Shown: piece after piece, positions 53,348-62,092 of the stretch
How the letters are laid out: every line of letters begins with the position of its first letter
Numbering within the stretch: position 1 is the stretch's first letter
IMG/VR virus record: IMGVR_UViG_3300024243_000016
Coordinates: 1 to 64,000 of that record
From: a virus
DNA: 64,000 nt
Strand: one strand, 5' to 3'
Translations under genes and position numbers: made by a program
Notes under the pieces: model-generated
Told to the model about the DNA's origin: nothing
Seen by the model: the letters and a program-made list of their open reading frames with translations, nothing else
The model's database searches: none

Positions 53348-53356
53348 TATTTATTA

Positions 53357-54061
53357 TTACCCCCCAACTAAATCATTAATAAACACAAACTCAACATCAT
53401 CAGACTTATTAATGAAATTAATTAAATTATCAACAAAAACATCAGAAAAATAATTCTTATCCCACTCACAAGCATGATACATTATTTCAAGACTGTCCTT
53501 TTTAAACAAACCAACAAATGGTGGAAAACAATCAACATAATTAATCATGTGTTTATATTTATCCATCTCATCAAAACCACAATAAACTTTTTTATACATA
53601 TCTCCACTATTTAAAGAAACTAAATCAATACCAAAGTCATAACACGCTTTAAACGATTCTGGAGAGAGTCTAAATGCTGGTGGCCTAAATATGTTTCTTA
53701 CATCTATATTACACGACTTAAAATCTTTTTTACACATAGTTAATTTACTTAAAGCTTGTTCATAATTTAAACTTTCAAACTCATCATTATTACTTTCTCC
53801 AAAAATACCATGATTCAAACCATGATAACCTACTTCAAAATTATTCTTTGGCAAACTGTTAATTTTATCAATAAAATATTGATGATCAAATATATTATAT
53901 TCTTCATTATTATGATCCATACTTCTACAATACCTTGTAGGAATAAATAAAGTAAACTTAATATCTGGAAACGCCTCTATCAACTTAAAGCACTTATCTA
54001 AACACTTTATAGAGGAACTTGGGTGTGGGCTTATATCATCTATACTTACATTAATCTTCAT
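53357..54061 (-). CDS. NodB-type polysaccharide deacetylase
   Basis: A 234-residue protein, ATG start. It shows the carbohydrate esterase 4 set: VSIDD with Asp8 and Asp9 (N-terminal metal and base residues), VGYHGLNHG with His80 and His84 (the H-x3-H metal site), and FRPPAFRLSPESF near residue 125 (the R-P-P motif). A final HACEWDKN block may supply the last histidine. Such enzymes remove acetyl groups from sugars such as GlcNAc. No signal peptide is seen, so it probably acts in the cytoplasm on a sugar intermediate. Its start overlaps the previous gene's stop by 11 bases. Confidence 0.78.
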   Translation of the reverse strand: MKINVSIDDISPHPSSSIKCLDKCFKLIEAFPDIKFTLFIPTRYCRSMDHNNEEYNIFDHQYFIDKINSLPKNNFEVGYHGLNHGIFGESNNDEFESLNYEQALSKLTMCKKDFKSCNIDVRNIFRPPAFRLSPESFKACYDFGIDLVSLNSGDMYKKVYCGFDEMDKYKHMINYVDCFPPFVGLFKKDSLEIMYHACEWDKNYFSDVFVDNLINFINKSDDVEFVFINDLVGG

Positions 54062-55013
54062 TGAAACTAGAAATTACCTCTAAATAATTATCAACTACAT
54101 TATCAACATTATTATTATATAACAAAACTTTATTTTTATAAAACAAAAAATTATTAATAACATCTTTTAATTTATTTAAAAAATCATAAAAATTATCATA
54201 CTCTATTCCACCATAATTACTACAATAATCTTTTATACTTCCGCCGCCTGTCTTATACATAACTGGAAGTCCGCAAGCTTGCGCTTCTAAAACATGATTA
54301 GCCCCTGCTTCTTCTTCAGATGCCGTTACATACAAATCATATTTAGGTAAGCATATAGATAATTGACCACTATCTAATGGGCTAATATAATTATTAAAAA
54401 TAATATTTTCTGGCTTCCTGCCAATATATGTGAAGTCAACATTTATACCGAAAAAATCATGACACTCATTACTATTAAAGAAATTATTAATTTGCTTATA
54501 AAAAGAAAACCCCTTCCTAACATTATCAGACCAATGATGTGTAACCAATTTTATAATATCATCAGAGGCAAAACAATCCTTAACATTTCTATTATCAAAA
54601 TATAAATTATCAGCACCATTATCAATAACAATTGAATTTTTAGAATCAACGCTAAACACATTGTAATTAAAATAATTTTTTGCCCAATTGCTAGGAAAAA
54701 TAAAACAATCAGTGTCAACACACCCCTTCAACATATTAATAATCTCAGGCTTACCATGTGTACCAAGATCACCAACTCGTTGAAATATTTTTACACTTTT
54801 TTTTGTGCGCTTATAAGATGCTAAATGGCCATAGTGAATTCCAAATTCGCTCTGTCTAGGGTCCAAACAAAATATGGTAGTACATGTATCAGTCATACTA
54901 AAAATCGGTTGTAAGCCAAATTTATAGCATTTTTTTACAAATGCATTTAAAAATATATTACCACCACCCCATGGACCATTTTTTGGCACCCTATTGATGT
55001 AAATCTCTCTCAA
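54051..55013 (-). CDS. Glycosyltransferase, GT-B family 4-like
   Basis: A 320-residue frame that starts with TTG at 55013; no convincing ribosome site precedes it. A much better site serves an ATG at 55052 in the same frame, but a TAA at 55017-55019 lies between (see the separate entry). The GT4 C-terminal motif is clear: LYVTASEEEAGANHVLEAQACG, with EX7E, followed by the G-G-G-S loop. The N-terminal part has RVPKNGPWGGGNIF, a typical G-rich loop, and a hallmark RVGDLGTHGKPEI segment. The 3' end overlaps the deacetylase start by 11 bases. Confidence 0.75.
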   Translation of the reverse strand: MREIYINRVPKNGPWGGGNIFLNAFVKKCYKFGLQPIFSMTDTCTTIFCLDPRQSEFGIHYGHLASYKRTKKSVKIFQRVGDLGTHGKPEIINMLKGCVDTDCFIFPSNWAKNYFNYNVFSVDSKNSIVIDNGADNLYFDNRNVKDCFASDDIIKLVTHHWSDNVRKGFSFYKQINNFFNSNECHDFFGINVDFTYIGRKPENIIFNNYISPLDSGQLSICLPKYDLYVTASEEEAGANHVLEAQACGLPVMYKTGGGSIKDYCSNYGGIEYDNFYDFLNKLKDVINNFLFYKNKVLLYNNNVDNVVDNYLEVISSFNED

Positions 55014-55016
55014 AAC

Positions 55017-55052
55017 TTAAAAACCATTTTCAACAAAATTAAAATTAGACAT
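55017..55052 (-). other. Eleven-codon upstream frame with a good ribosome site
   Basis: ATG at 55052 with GGGAG seven bases upstream reads MSNFNFVENGF and stops at TAA (55017-55019). One codon later, in the same frame, comes the TTG (55011-55013) of the glycosyltransferase. This may be a leader peptide that feeds ribosomes to the TTG, or the original start now split off by a nonsense mutation. Confidence 0.45.
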
Positions 55053-55070
55053 TAACCCACTCCCTATAAC

Positions 55071-55778
55071 TTAAGGCTTATTATGAACAAGAACTTGCCC
55101 ATAATTTATTTCATCATCAGATAATTTTCTATCATCAATAAAAATTCTTCTATCACCTATAATATAATCCATTTTATATTCATCACAATTATCAATATTG
55201 TCTACGACATCCCTAACACCAAAGCCATCTTTATGCCCTTCAATATAGTCATCAAACAAAACAAATTTATTAAAATGACTTTTAGACCACTCCCAATCCT
55301 TATTTACAGATAAATAATCATGTGCTGCATCTATATAAACCAAATCAAAACTTTCCTCTATGTTACTTAAAACATTGTTAGTCAACCCCCTAATAAACTC
55401 AGTATTCTTATACCATTCAGCCGAAAAATTCTTAAGCAATGCATTTAAATAATCTTCTGAAATATCTGCATCAATAGTTACAATCTTGCCATCGATACCT
55501 TCATCACAAAAAGCCTTCCCAGCACATAAAGTAGTATATCCTCTACCTGTACCTAACTCTATAAAACTCTTTAACTTAAACTTTCTTATTAAATAATAAA
55601 CTAAAATACCTCTTTCATAATTTGGCCTAAAAAACTTTCCAAGTTTATAATGCTCTGAGTTTGGCCCCCTTGGTTTTCTAGCAGCTAGCTCACCAATTGC
55701 ATCGAAGTCACCCAAAACAATACTATCTACACTTACCCCAAGCTCACCTAACAACTCTCTTATATTAATCTTTCTCAT
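55071..55778 (-). CDS. Class I SAM-dependent methyltransferase
   Basis: A 235-residue protein, ATG behind GGAGTAG. Motif I FIELGTGRGYTTL (72-84) binds S-adenosylmethionine; VTIDAD (100-105) holds the acidic residue after strand 2; DLVYIDAAHDY (about 146-156) is the post-strand 4 motif used by catechol- and sugar-O-methyltransferase-like enzymes of the Methyltransf_24 type; and KFVLFDDYIEGHKDGFG follows. It probably methylates a hydroxyl group on a sugar or small acceptor made by the cluster. No DNA- or protein-methyltransferase motif such as DPPY is seen. Confidence 0.75.
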   Translation of the reverse strand: MRKINIRELLGELGVSVDSIVLGDFDAIGELAARKPRGPNSEHYKLGKFFRPNYERGILVYYLIRKFKLKSFIELGTGRGYTTLCAGKAFCDEGIDGKIVTIDADISEDYLNALLKNFSAEWYKNTEFIRGLTNNVLSNIEESFDLVYIDAAHDYLSVNKDWEWSKSHFNKFVLFDDYIEGHKDGFGVRDVVDNIDNCDEYKMDYIIGDRRIFIDDRKLSDDEINYGQVLVHNKP

Positions 55779-55795
55779 ATCTACTCCTTAATACA

Positions 55796-56764
55796 TTAAA
55801 AGTTAAACAAAAAATCAAACTTACTCAAATATTTTCCAACAAAATACTCTTTTGATTTAAAAAAATTATCAACTTTATCATAAGAGTTGATATTATTTAA
55901 AAACATATTACAAAAACTATCAACAACATTATTGTCAATACTACATATATACTTTTTAGGTAAAAAACTGTTCGTAACACCAACATCTGTTGATAACACA
56001 TTAGTCTTTGTAGCCACACATTCTGGAATAGCTTGTGGGCCACCTTCATACCTGCTAGTAACAAAGTACCAATCTAAACAATTATAAAGCTCATTAATAA
56101 CATTAATGCTAGGTCTTTCTATATATGTATAATTAATATTATATAGCTTTAGCTTATCAATAACATAATTCCTTCTCCAGCCAGATAACAACACATGTAT
56201 ATTGCTAATCTCATATTCATACTTAATTTTATTCAACACGTCAACAAAAATATCTGGCCCTTTCTCCATTTTAGGGCTTCTTAAATCAATACCCTCAGTG
56301 TCTCTCTGGAAACTACCTATAACAATATCACCACCATTAACATCAATACCATGCTTGTTTAATAAACTATTTTTACATTTCATTGGGAAGAATATATTGT
56401 TATTTATCCACCATGGTAAGCTTATTACTTTTTTATTTGTTAGCCCCTGTATTTGTTGGGCAGTTCTATCTGATGGAACATGATATACATCTGTAATAAA
56501 ATCCCTAGACACAAAATCACTTTTTTTACTATAACCAAACTTTTCTGGAACAATATGATGCACCGTTGTAATTACTTTCTTACCTTTCAATATATTAAAT
56601 GGTATTTGATTCCAACACCAGCTAGCTAATAACCAAATAACGTCTGCTTCTACAGGATTGCTAACAATATTATAAACACCTTTGTCACAAAACCTTTTAA
56701 ATTCATCACAAAGCCGATCACAAACCCAATCTTCTCTAGCTGGCAATATAAAGACTTTAATCAT
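55796..56764 (-). CDS. Glycosyltransferase, GT-B family 4-like
   Basis: A 322-residue protein, ATG start, six bases before a TAA-separated neighbour. GT4 features: KKVITTVHHIVPEKFG with the early His-rich strand, YHVPSDRTAQQI, VISLPWWINNNIF, IVIGSFQRDTEG, and WYFVTSRYEGGPQAIPECVATKT with the EX7E motif. It has no membrane segments and should be soluble. The acceptor is unknown. It and 56771-57736 are similar in size and layout and may add successive sugars. Confidence 0.8.
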   Translation of the reverse strand: MIKVFILPAREDWVCDRLCDEFKRFCDKGVYNIVSNPVEADVIWLLASWCWNQIPFNILKGKKVITTVHHIVPEKFGYSKKSDFVSRDFITDVYHVPSDRTAQQIQGLTNKKVISLPWWINNNIFFPMKCKNSLLNKHGIDVNGGDIVIGSFQRDTEGIDLRSPKMEKGPDIFVDVLNKIKYEYEISNIHVLLSGWRRNYVIDKLKLYNINYTYIERPSINVINELYNCLDWYFVTSRYEGGPQAIPECVATKTNVLSTDVGVTNSFLPKKYICSIDNNVVDSFCNMFLNNINSYDKVDNFFKSKEYFVGKYLSKFDFLFNF

Positions 56765-56770
56765 TGTTCA

Positions 56771-57736
56771 CTATTCTCCATCATCAATTGTTTTTTTAAA
56801 AAAATTAACATACTTGTTTGCAACACTACTTATATTAAGCTTATTGTAAGCCATATTATTATCAAACCTACTCTTACAATCAACATTCAAAAATTTTTCA
56901 ACCATACTATCAATATTTAAAGTTGGTGGATTATACAAATTATGTGGTTTAAAGTCCCAAACAAAATCATTATAAACAACACCAAAATCATTAACTAATT
57001 CTTTTGTGCCGCCAGAATTCGTACAAATAACTGGGCAACAATTTGCTATGGCCTCGACAACAACATTTGGACAATGATCTAACCACGCTAAGTGAACCAT
57101 AAAATCAGAACCTCTATAGACATTAGTAATAAAGTCTTTATTTTGCTTGCCACACATTACAATGTCATCACGACCACTATATTGATTAATATCAAAACCA
57201 CAGTTGCTAACATCACCAATAACAATTAATTTTGAGCAACCATCTGAAGCTTTTATGTAAAACTCAATAATATCACCCAACCTCTTATGAGGCCTCCAAT
57301 CTGAACAACAACAAAATGTTTTACCACTACTCCTTATGTTCTTCTCACCAACAACATCAAAAACATCACCGTTATTAATAACACAACAATTGTTTTTTAC
57401 ACCAAAATATTCAAATGTTAATTTTTTATTAAACTCAGATTGAAAAATAACCCCATCAGACCTGCCATATGTATCAACGATTGGCTTGTTCATATTTTTC
57501 CAATCTTGAATAGAGTTAAACCAAATGCCATCAAGCCTCAATACTAATTTAGCTTCACTACAAATATTATTTTTAGCATACCCATAATCACTTATAAAAG
57601 ACAATAAAATATCATACTTATCTCTAACACCAACAACTTTAACACCTAATTTATTAAATTCGCTTGCCAACTTATTAGCAAATGAATTAGGGCCAGAACT
57701 ACTATTAAAATCTACATTAAAAAAACAAACTTTCAA
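56771..57736 (-). CDS. Glycosyltransferase, GT-B family 4-like
   Basis: A 321-residue protein. It starts with TTG at 57736, six bases after a GAGG site; no ATG lies before the fold. The N-terminus VCFFNVDFNSSSGPNSFANKLA is a GT4 opening with the S-G-P-N-S-F loop. The C-terminal half has FCCCSDWRPHKRLGDIIEFY, KLIVIGDVSNCGFD and AWLDHCPNVVVEAIANCCPVI, where the first Glu of EX7E is replaced by Asp (D-x7-E), followed by the TNSGGTKELV loop. Retaining transfer from a nucleotide sugar is expected from the family. Confidence 0.8.
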   Translation of the reverse strand: MKVCFFNVDFNSSSGPNSFANKLASEFNKLGVKVVGVRDKYDILLSFISDYGYAKNNICSEAKLVLRLDGIWFNSIQDWKNMNKPIVDTYGRSDGVIFQSEFNKKLTFEYFGVKNNCCVINNGDVFDVVGEKNIRSSGKTFCCCSDWRPHKRLGDIIEFYIKASDGCSKLIVIGDVSNCGFDINQYSGRDDIVMCGKQNKDFITNVYRGSDFMVHLAWLDHCPNVVVEAIANCCPVICTNSGGTKELVNDFGVVYNDFVWDFKPHNLYNPPTLNIDSMVEKFLNVDCKSRFDNNMAYNKLNISSVANKYVNFFKKTIDDGE

Positions 57737-57745
57737 TTTAGGCCT

Positions 57746-58465
57746 CTACTTTACCAAAAATAAAAATATATACAATTGTGGGCTTTCTGGCCAAAGCATT
57801 AAAAAATCCAAAAAACAAAAAGCAAACTTATTTTTTATATAACTATAATCTAAACAATTTGTCTCATTTAAGACAACATCATTAATACTCTTGTTAAAAT
57901 AATAATCATTTACATCTTTAACACATTCAAAAAAATCATTAACAACTCTATTTTCACAAAAATGATTATTCCAAACAACTGACCACAAATGTTGTTTTTT
58001 ATTATTATAAACAGAGTGTTCATGAGCGTGTGTATATAAATCACGATCCCTGTTTAAAAACCAACCAACCTTATAATTATCAAATCTCCAATGATCGCCA
58101 AGCCCAAAATCAACAATAAAAACACCACCATTATTTAGCCTATCATAACAGGAATCAACAAAGTATTTTAAATCATTACTAAAGTATGCCACCCTAGAGC
58201 AAACAATTAAATCATATTTTTTTTCACCAAAATAAAATAAATTTTTACTAGACTTATCATTTATATCAAAATTATATAACTGTATATCAAAATAGTCAAA
58301 CTTACAATTACTATTACATATTTTTTTTATAACATTAAATAAATAATTGTTGTCATTAACAAAACCAACAAAAGCAACATTTTTAAAATCTTTTATATTT
58401 TTTATGCCTAACTCAAAAATTTTACTTTCATAATATTTTCTTAAAACAGTATCACTTTTTCCCAT
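57746..58465 (-). CDS. Methyltransferase-like protein (class I fold, degenerate motif I)
   Basis: I choose the ATG at 58465 (239 residues); the frame opens at a GTG at 58477. NVAFVGFVNDNNYLFNVIKK replaces the usual G-x-G-x-G loop, FDYFDIQLYNFD supplies the strand 2 acidic residue, and KYDLIVCSRVAYFSNDLKYF, DRLNNGGVFIVDFGLGDHW match the post-motif region of small-molecule methyltransferases. Because motif I is poor, cofactor binding is uncertain. A role in modifying a cluster product is inferred. It is not similar to 55071-55778 at the motif level. Confidence 0.55.
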   Translation of the reverse strand: MGKSDTVLRKYYESKIFELGIKNIKDFKNVAFVGFVNDNNYLFNVIKKICNSNCKFDYFDIQLYNFDINDKSSKNLFYFGEKKYDLIVCSRVAYFSNDLKYFVDSCYDRLNNGGVFIVDFGLGDHWRFDNYKVGWFLNRDRDLYTHAHEHSVYNNKKQHLWSVVWNNHFCENRVVNDFFECVKDVNDYYFNKSINDVVLNETNCLDYSYIKNKFAFCFLDFLMLWPESPQLYIFLFLVK

Positions 58466-58482
58466 ATTAAACACCAAAAAAA

Positions 58483-59295
58483 TTAATTATAGTCTTTTAA
58501 ATCAGCACCATTAAAACCACTTTGCGCCCTGATATCATCATAACAAAAATGATTGCTTAAAGGCAATATCCAACTAGAGTCACAATTAAAAACAATTTCA
58601 TTGCCATCGTTATAAAATAAAGTAAATACATCTAACTTTTTATAATCAGAACATTGACAAACTAAATCTTCAATCATATTCTTTTTAATATTTTTTGAAA
58701 CATAATCATAAATTAAAGCCGCCTGATTTTTTAAAAAAAACGTTCCAGGCAACGTATAAAAATTTCTTTTATTTTTAAAAGCAATAACATTGTTAGTCTT
58801 ATAAAAAATGTCATTTAATAAAAATGGATTCTCATAACTAAACTCCTCCTTCTTTTCTTTTTTTGCACAAGCTAAATGTAATACTGACATATCATTATAT
58901 AAATGATAAAAATCATTAAAAACAATTTTATTTATTATCCTATGATCATCATCAAAAAATACACAATATTTTGACTTACTATTTAAAAACCTTTTAAGCA
59001 ATAACAAACAAGATTTATTAACACCCAGCCTTTCATTACAACAAAACATATCAACATTAGAGTTTTCTGAGCTTAGCTCCTTCTTATAAATATTGACAAT
59101 ATCAAAAACATTGCCAGTCCCATTACTTCTTTTATAATTATCTACATTAATAAACACATCAAAAATAAAATCTTTATTACAATTAATAATATTTTTAAAA
59201 ATTGTTTTTGCTGTTATTGAAATTAAATCTGCATCAATTATAGCTGGTATGCACAGACAAACCCTCTTGCTATTTTTATCACCAACACTGATCAC
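58483..59295 (-). CDS. Glycosyltransferase, GT-A family 2-like
   Basis: A 270-residue protein starting with GTG at 59295, six bases after GGAGG. The N-terminal part has RVCLCIPAIIDADLI and FIFDVFINVDNYKRSNGTG, a GT-A nucleotide-binding region. CNERLGVNKSCLLLLKRF matches the N-x-G-x-x-x-A segment of family 2, and KYCVFFDDDHRI (Asp115-Asp117) is the D-x-D metal site. The second half has the FYTLPGTFFLKNQAALIY segment of the acceptor side. It is the only GT-A-like enzyme in the cluster; the others are GT-B. Confidence 0.68.
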   Translation of the reverse strand: MISVGDKNSKRVCLCIPAIIDADLISITAKTIFKNIINCNKDFIFDVFINVDNYKRSNGTGNVFDIVNIYKKELSSENSNVDMFCCNERLGVNKSCLLLLKRFLNSKSKYCVFFDDDHRIINKIVFNDFYHLYNDMSVLHLACAKKEKKEEFSYENPFLLNDIFYKTNNVIAFKNKRNFYTLPGTFFLKNQAALIYDYVSKNIKKNMIEDLVCQCSDYKKLDVFTLFYNDGNEIVFNCDSSWILPLSNHFCYDDIRAQSGFNGADLKDYN

Positions 59296-59398
59296 TTAAC
59301 ACCTCCATGTTAATATTAGAACAATTTGTTTTTTCATATAAAAATCGCATTATCACTTTTTATTTCTAAAACTAAACAACAATAACAATTAAACTTTA

Positions 59399-60532
59399 TT
59401 AGTTTAAAAGCTTCTTTATTATATCACAAAGTAAATCAACTGACTTTAACTTAGGATCATATAAAAACTTAGATTTATGTTCCATATATTCCATATCCTT
59501 ACCATAATCAAAAGATATATTATTAATAAAATCTTCTAATTCAGATAATTTACAACTATCACCAACCCAAGAAAAATTATTACCCCAAAAACTATTTCCA
59601 AGCCCACCAAACAACAAATTATTTTCTAAGTCATCAACATCTATATATATAAATGGCTTATTAAATAAACCAAACTCAATGCCAGAACTAGTTTGATACC
59701 CAATACCACTTGAACAATACTTATAACACCAGTATGTATCAAAAGGCTCTAACACTGCCACATCATCTCTATCACAAAAAACCTCATAAGACCATTTACC
59801 ACCAAGGCGATCTGCCTTATGCCGTTTATATTCCATAGGATGTAATTTAACAATAATATTATCTAAATTACAAACTTTATTATAAGCTTCTTGAGCCTTA
59901 CTATGTTGACACTGTACTCCATCAGGCATCCATATAAAAAAAGGCTTGTTTTTATTTAAATTATATTTACAACAAAATTCGTCATAACTTAAATTATATG
60001 GTAAACAATCTGACACATGATCCCATACTAAACAATTAGAATGTATAACATTTTTAACATTAATGTCCTTATCTTTAAACACTTCATTTTGTAACTCACA
60101 TATTAACAAACATATGTCAGCCCCATGATAATAAAAATCAACAAATTGTTCACTTATTTGTATGGTTTTTGCCCCCTTAGCTTTAGCAATTTTAAGATCA
60201 ACATTACCCTGAGACTTATCGGAACCAAATATACAAACTTTATAATCAATATATTTAAAAACATTTAAAGTTAAATTATAATCGCTAAAAATAACATTAC
60301 ATAAATCACAACTGTCAAACTCTTTAAGTAGAGATGAGTTAATACCAAAATTAGTAGAAGTATTTAAAATCAACAATGAATTACAAAATTTATTAAACAT
60401 TTTATTTAAATTTAAATATTTATTAACATGATAAACATTTGGATTATAAATATGAATTAAAACATCAAAATTAACATTATTATCTTTAAGGTACTGCAAA
60501 TTATCATAATCCATAACAATGCCATTTAACAT
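59399..60532 (-). CDS. CDP-glycerol glycerophosphotransferase-like protein (GT-B fold)
   Basis: A 377-residue protein, ATG at 60532 behind GGAG. Key segments: KPFFIWMPDGVQCQHS, VKLHPMEYKRHK (the K-x-H-P strand), and a SSGIGYQTSSGIEFGLFNKPFIYID block, the usual phosphate and nucleotide site of CDP-glycerol transferases and related capsule enzymes. Such enzymes add glycerol-phosphate or sugars to teichoic-acid or capsule chains. No membrane segment is visible. It may add a phospho-polyol or a sugar to the cluster product. About 100 bases of AT-rich, non-coding DNA follow (59296-59398). Confidence 0.65.
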   Translation of the reverse strand: MLNGIVMDYDNLQYLKDNNVNFDVLIHIYNPNVYHVNKYLNLNKMFNKFCNSLLILNTSTNFGINSSLLKEFDSCDLCNVIFSDYNLTLNVFKYIDYKVCIFGSDKSQGNVDLKIAKAKGAKTIQISEQFVDFYYHGADICLLICELQNEVFKDKDINVKNVIHSNCLVWDHVSDCLPYNLSYDEFCCKYNLNKNKPFFIWMPDGVQCQHSKAQEAYNKVCNLDNIIVKLHPMEYKRHKADRLGGKWSYEVFCDRDDVAVLEPFDTYWCYKYCSSGIGYQTSSGIEFGLFNKPFIYIDVDDLENNLLFGGLGNSFWGNNFSWVGDSCKLSELEDFINNISFDYGKDMEYMEHKSKFLYDPKLKSVDLLCDIIKKLLN

Positions 60533-60552
60533 AATTAAAAACTCCTTAACTA

Positions 60553-60918
60553 TTAATTAATTGGAACTCCACACACAGTTGCTCCATCGGGAACATTTTT
60601 ATTTACAAAAGAATGAGCACCAATAATACAATTTTCACCAATTTTTATTCCTGGCATAATTGTTGAATGTGCCCCTATTTTACTATTTTTTCCAATAAAA
60701 ACCAGACCAACCTTGTTATCAATAGTTGAAATACTATATATAGAACAATGAGAACCAATCTTAACATTATCACATATTTTGACACCATTTTTACAATTAA
60801 TATATGTAAATGCACCTATATCTACATTGTTGCCTAAAATAAAACTTTCTGGATATTGAACCACCCAGTTCCATTCAGTTAACTTATTATGTTCAATCTT
60901 TGGTTTTTCCCAATCCAT
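60553..60918 (-). CDS. Left-handed beta-helix acyltransferase (hexapeptide repeat)
   Basis: A 121-residue protein, ATG with AGGG upstream. Hexapeptide repeats of the [LIV]-G-x4 type run through it: NNVDIGAFTYI, NVKIGSHCSIY, KNSKIGAHSTIMPGIKIGENCIIGAHSFV, closing PDGATVCGVP, a common end in sugar O- and N-acetyltransferases. His in IGAHST or IGAHSF is the likely catalytic base. It would acetylate a sugar in the product, and the SGNH and NodB enzymes nearby could remove acyl groups. Its first codons overlap the 3' end of the SGNH gene remnant. Confidence 0.8.
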   Translation of the reverse strand: MDWEKPKIEHNKLTEWNWVVQYPESFILGNNVDIGAFTYINCKNGVKICDNVKIGSHCSIYSISTIDNKVGLVFIGKNSKIGAHSTIMPGIKIGENCIIGAHSFVNKNVPDGATVCGVPIN

Positions 60919-61264
60919 TTTTCCCTATAAAACAATCAAAAACTTTTGCAAACTGTTCAAACATTTCAAATTTAACATGATAACCATCATCACTTTTATC
61001 ATCACACATAAAATCATTGTAACACATAATATCATGATTAATAAAATTATAATTTATTAATTCCTTTTCAAAGTCAAAAAAATAAATATTACTATTATCA
61101 TTACAAAAGATCTCCAAAGCATCATTATATTTATTTATACAATCACTAGCTAAAAAATGCCTATTTTGTTCATGCCAACTATGAGGTTTTAATATTGACA
61201 TAATAATAAAATTATTAACAAAACAATTGTTGTTAGATATGAAATTTTTCAAATTATTAATATA
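60893..61264 (-). pseudogene. Truncated duplicate of the SGNH hydrolase gene (C-terminal part)
   Basis: This open stretch encodes about 120 residues that line up with the last half of the protein at 61326-62075. It keeps SILKPHSWHEQNRHFLASD and the DDGYHVKFEMFEQFAKVFD block, but the N-terminal half with the catalytic Ser is absent. Homology reaches back to the in-frame TAA at 61265-61267. There is no ATG before residue 18 of the homologous part; a TTG at 61252 is possible but has no ribosome site. I read it as the remnant of a tandem duplication, not a working hydrolase. Its 3' end overlaps the acyltransferase start. Confidence 0.65.
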
Positions 61265-61616
61265 TTATTACATAAAATAAAACCCCAATAGTAAATAGTT
61301 TAAAAAACACCTTTATCATACTTTATCATATAACATTATTTTTTACAAAAAAATCAAAAATTCTAGCAAACGTTTCAAACATTTCATACTTAATGTGATA
61401 CCCATCATCATCTATATCATCACACATAAAATCATCACAAGAAAAATTAACACCATATTCAAGATTATACTTCCCTAGTTGCTCTTCAAAGTTAAAAAAA
61501 TAAACATTTTTATTATTATCACAAAAACTTTCTAAAGTATCATTATACTTGTTTATACAATCACTAGCTAAAAAATGCCTATTTTGTTCATGCCAACTAT
61601 GAGGTTTTAATATTGA
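61134..61616 (-). repeat. 65-bp perfect direct repeat pair (61134-61198 and 61552-61616)
   Basis: The two 65-base blocks are identical and lie 418 bases apart, one in the SGNH gene and one in its truncated copy. They encode the KPHSWHEQNRHFLASDCINKY region. Perfect DNA identity over 65 bases, with the flanks already diverged, points to recent conversion or strong constraint. Confidence 0.9.
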
Positions 61617-62075
61617 TATAAATACAAACTTATTAACAAAACATTTGTTATTATCAACAAAAGAACTAATATTTTTAATATAATCATAAACAGTAACATA
61701 ACAATTATGAGAACCACCGTTTTTATTATAAATGTAATATAACAAATCATATCTATTGTCTCTCAAAAACTTCCTTATGTCATTACCGACAATATCAATA
61801 GAACAACTATAATTAATTAAATCATCATATGAAACATTCTTATCATAAATTCTTGGCGCAGCGTCAACAATACCAAGGTTAGACACACATAATTCAATTT
61901 TATCATATATAGACAAATCAACATCTAATAAATATTTTGATGTCCTAGCGTCATTAGCATCAACAATTAAATCACAGTCGCCGCCCCAAAAATCACAAAA
62001 AGAAATCCAAGGAACTTCAACACCACGCTTCAACAAAGAGTCCGAAATTATGGCTACATTACCACTTTCAATCAT
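61326..62075 (-). CDS. SGNH/GDSL-like hydrolase, probable carbohydrate acyl esterase
   Basis: A 249-residue protein, ATG with GGAGG eleven bases upstream. SGNH blocks are visible: NVAIISDSLLKRG with Ser13 near the N-terminus (block I, Asp-Ser rather than Gly-Asp-Ser), CVSNLGIVD with the Asn-type third block (about 63-71), FVFISILKPHSWHEQNRH, and DDDGYHIKYE with Asp224 and His227 (block V, D-x-x-H). These residues fit ester hydrolysis of acetyl groups on sugars, the counter-activity to the acyltransferase nearby. Block I is unusual, so substrate and activity are not certain. A truncated copy lies 60 bases downstream. Confidence 0.62.
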   Translation of the reverse strand: MIESGNVAIISDSLLKRGVEVPWISFCDFWGGDCDLIVDANDARTSKYLLDVDLSIYDKIELCVSNLGIVDAAPRIYDKNVSYDDLINYSCSIDIVGNDIRKFLRDNRYDLLYYIYNKNGGSHNCYVTVYDYIKNISSFVDNNKCFVNKFVFISILKPHSWHEQNRHFLASDCINKYNDTLESFCDNNKNVYFFNFEEQLGKYNLEYGVNFSCDDFMCDDIDDDGYHIKYEMFETFARIFDFFVKNNVI

Positions 62076-62092
62076 AAATCACAAAGCCTCCA

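Noticed and set aside
59281-59350. Small 23-codon frame (start 59350) overlapping the GT-A gene start
   Set aside because: It has only a weak ribosome site and no recognisable sequence, and it overlaps a well-placed GGAGG and GTG start.
61132-61139. TATAAATA box as a late promoter
   Set aside because: It lies inside the broken SGNH copy with no suitable start downstream, and the octamer is expected often by chance in DNA this AT-rich.
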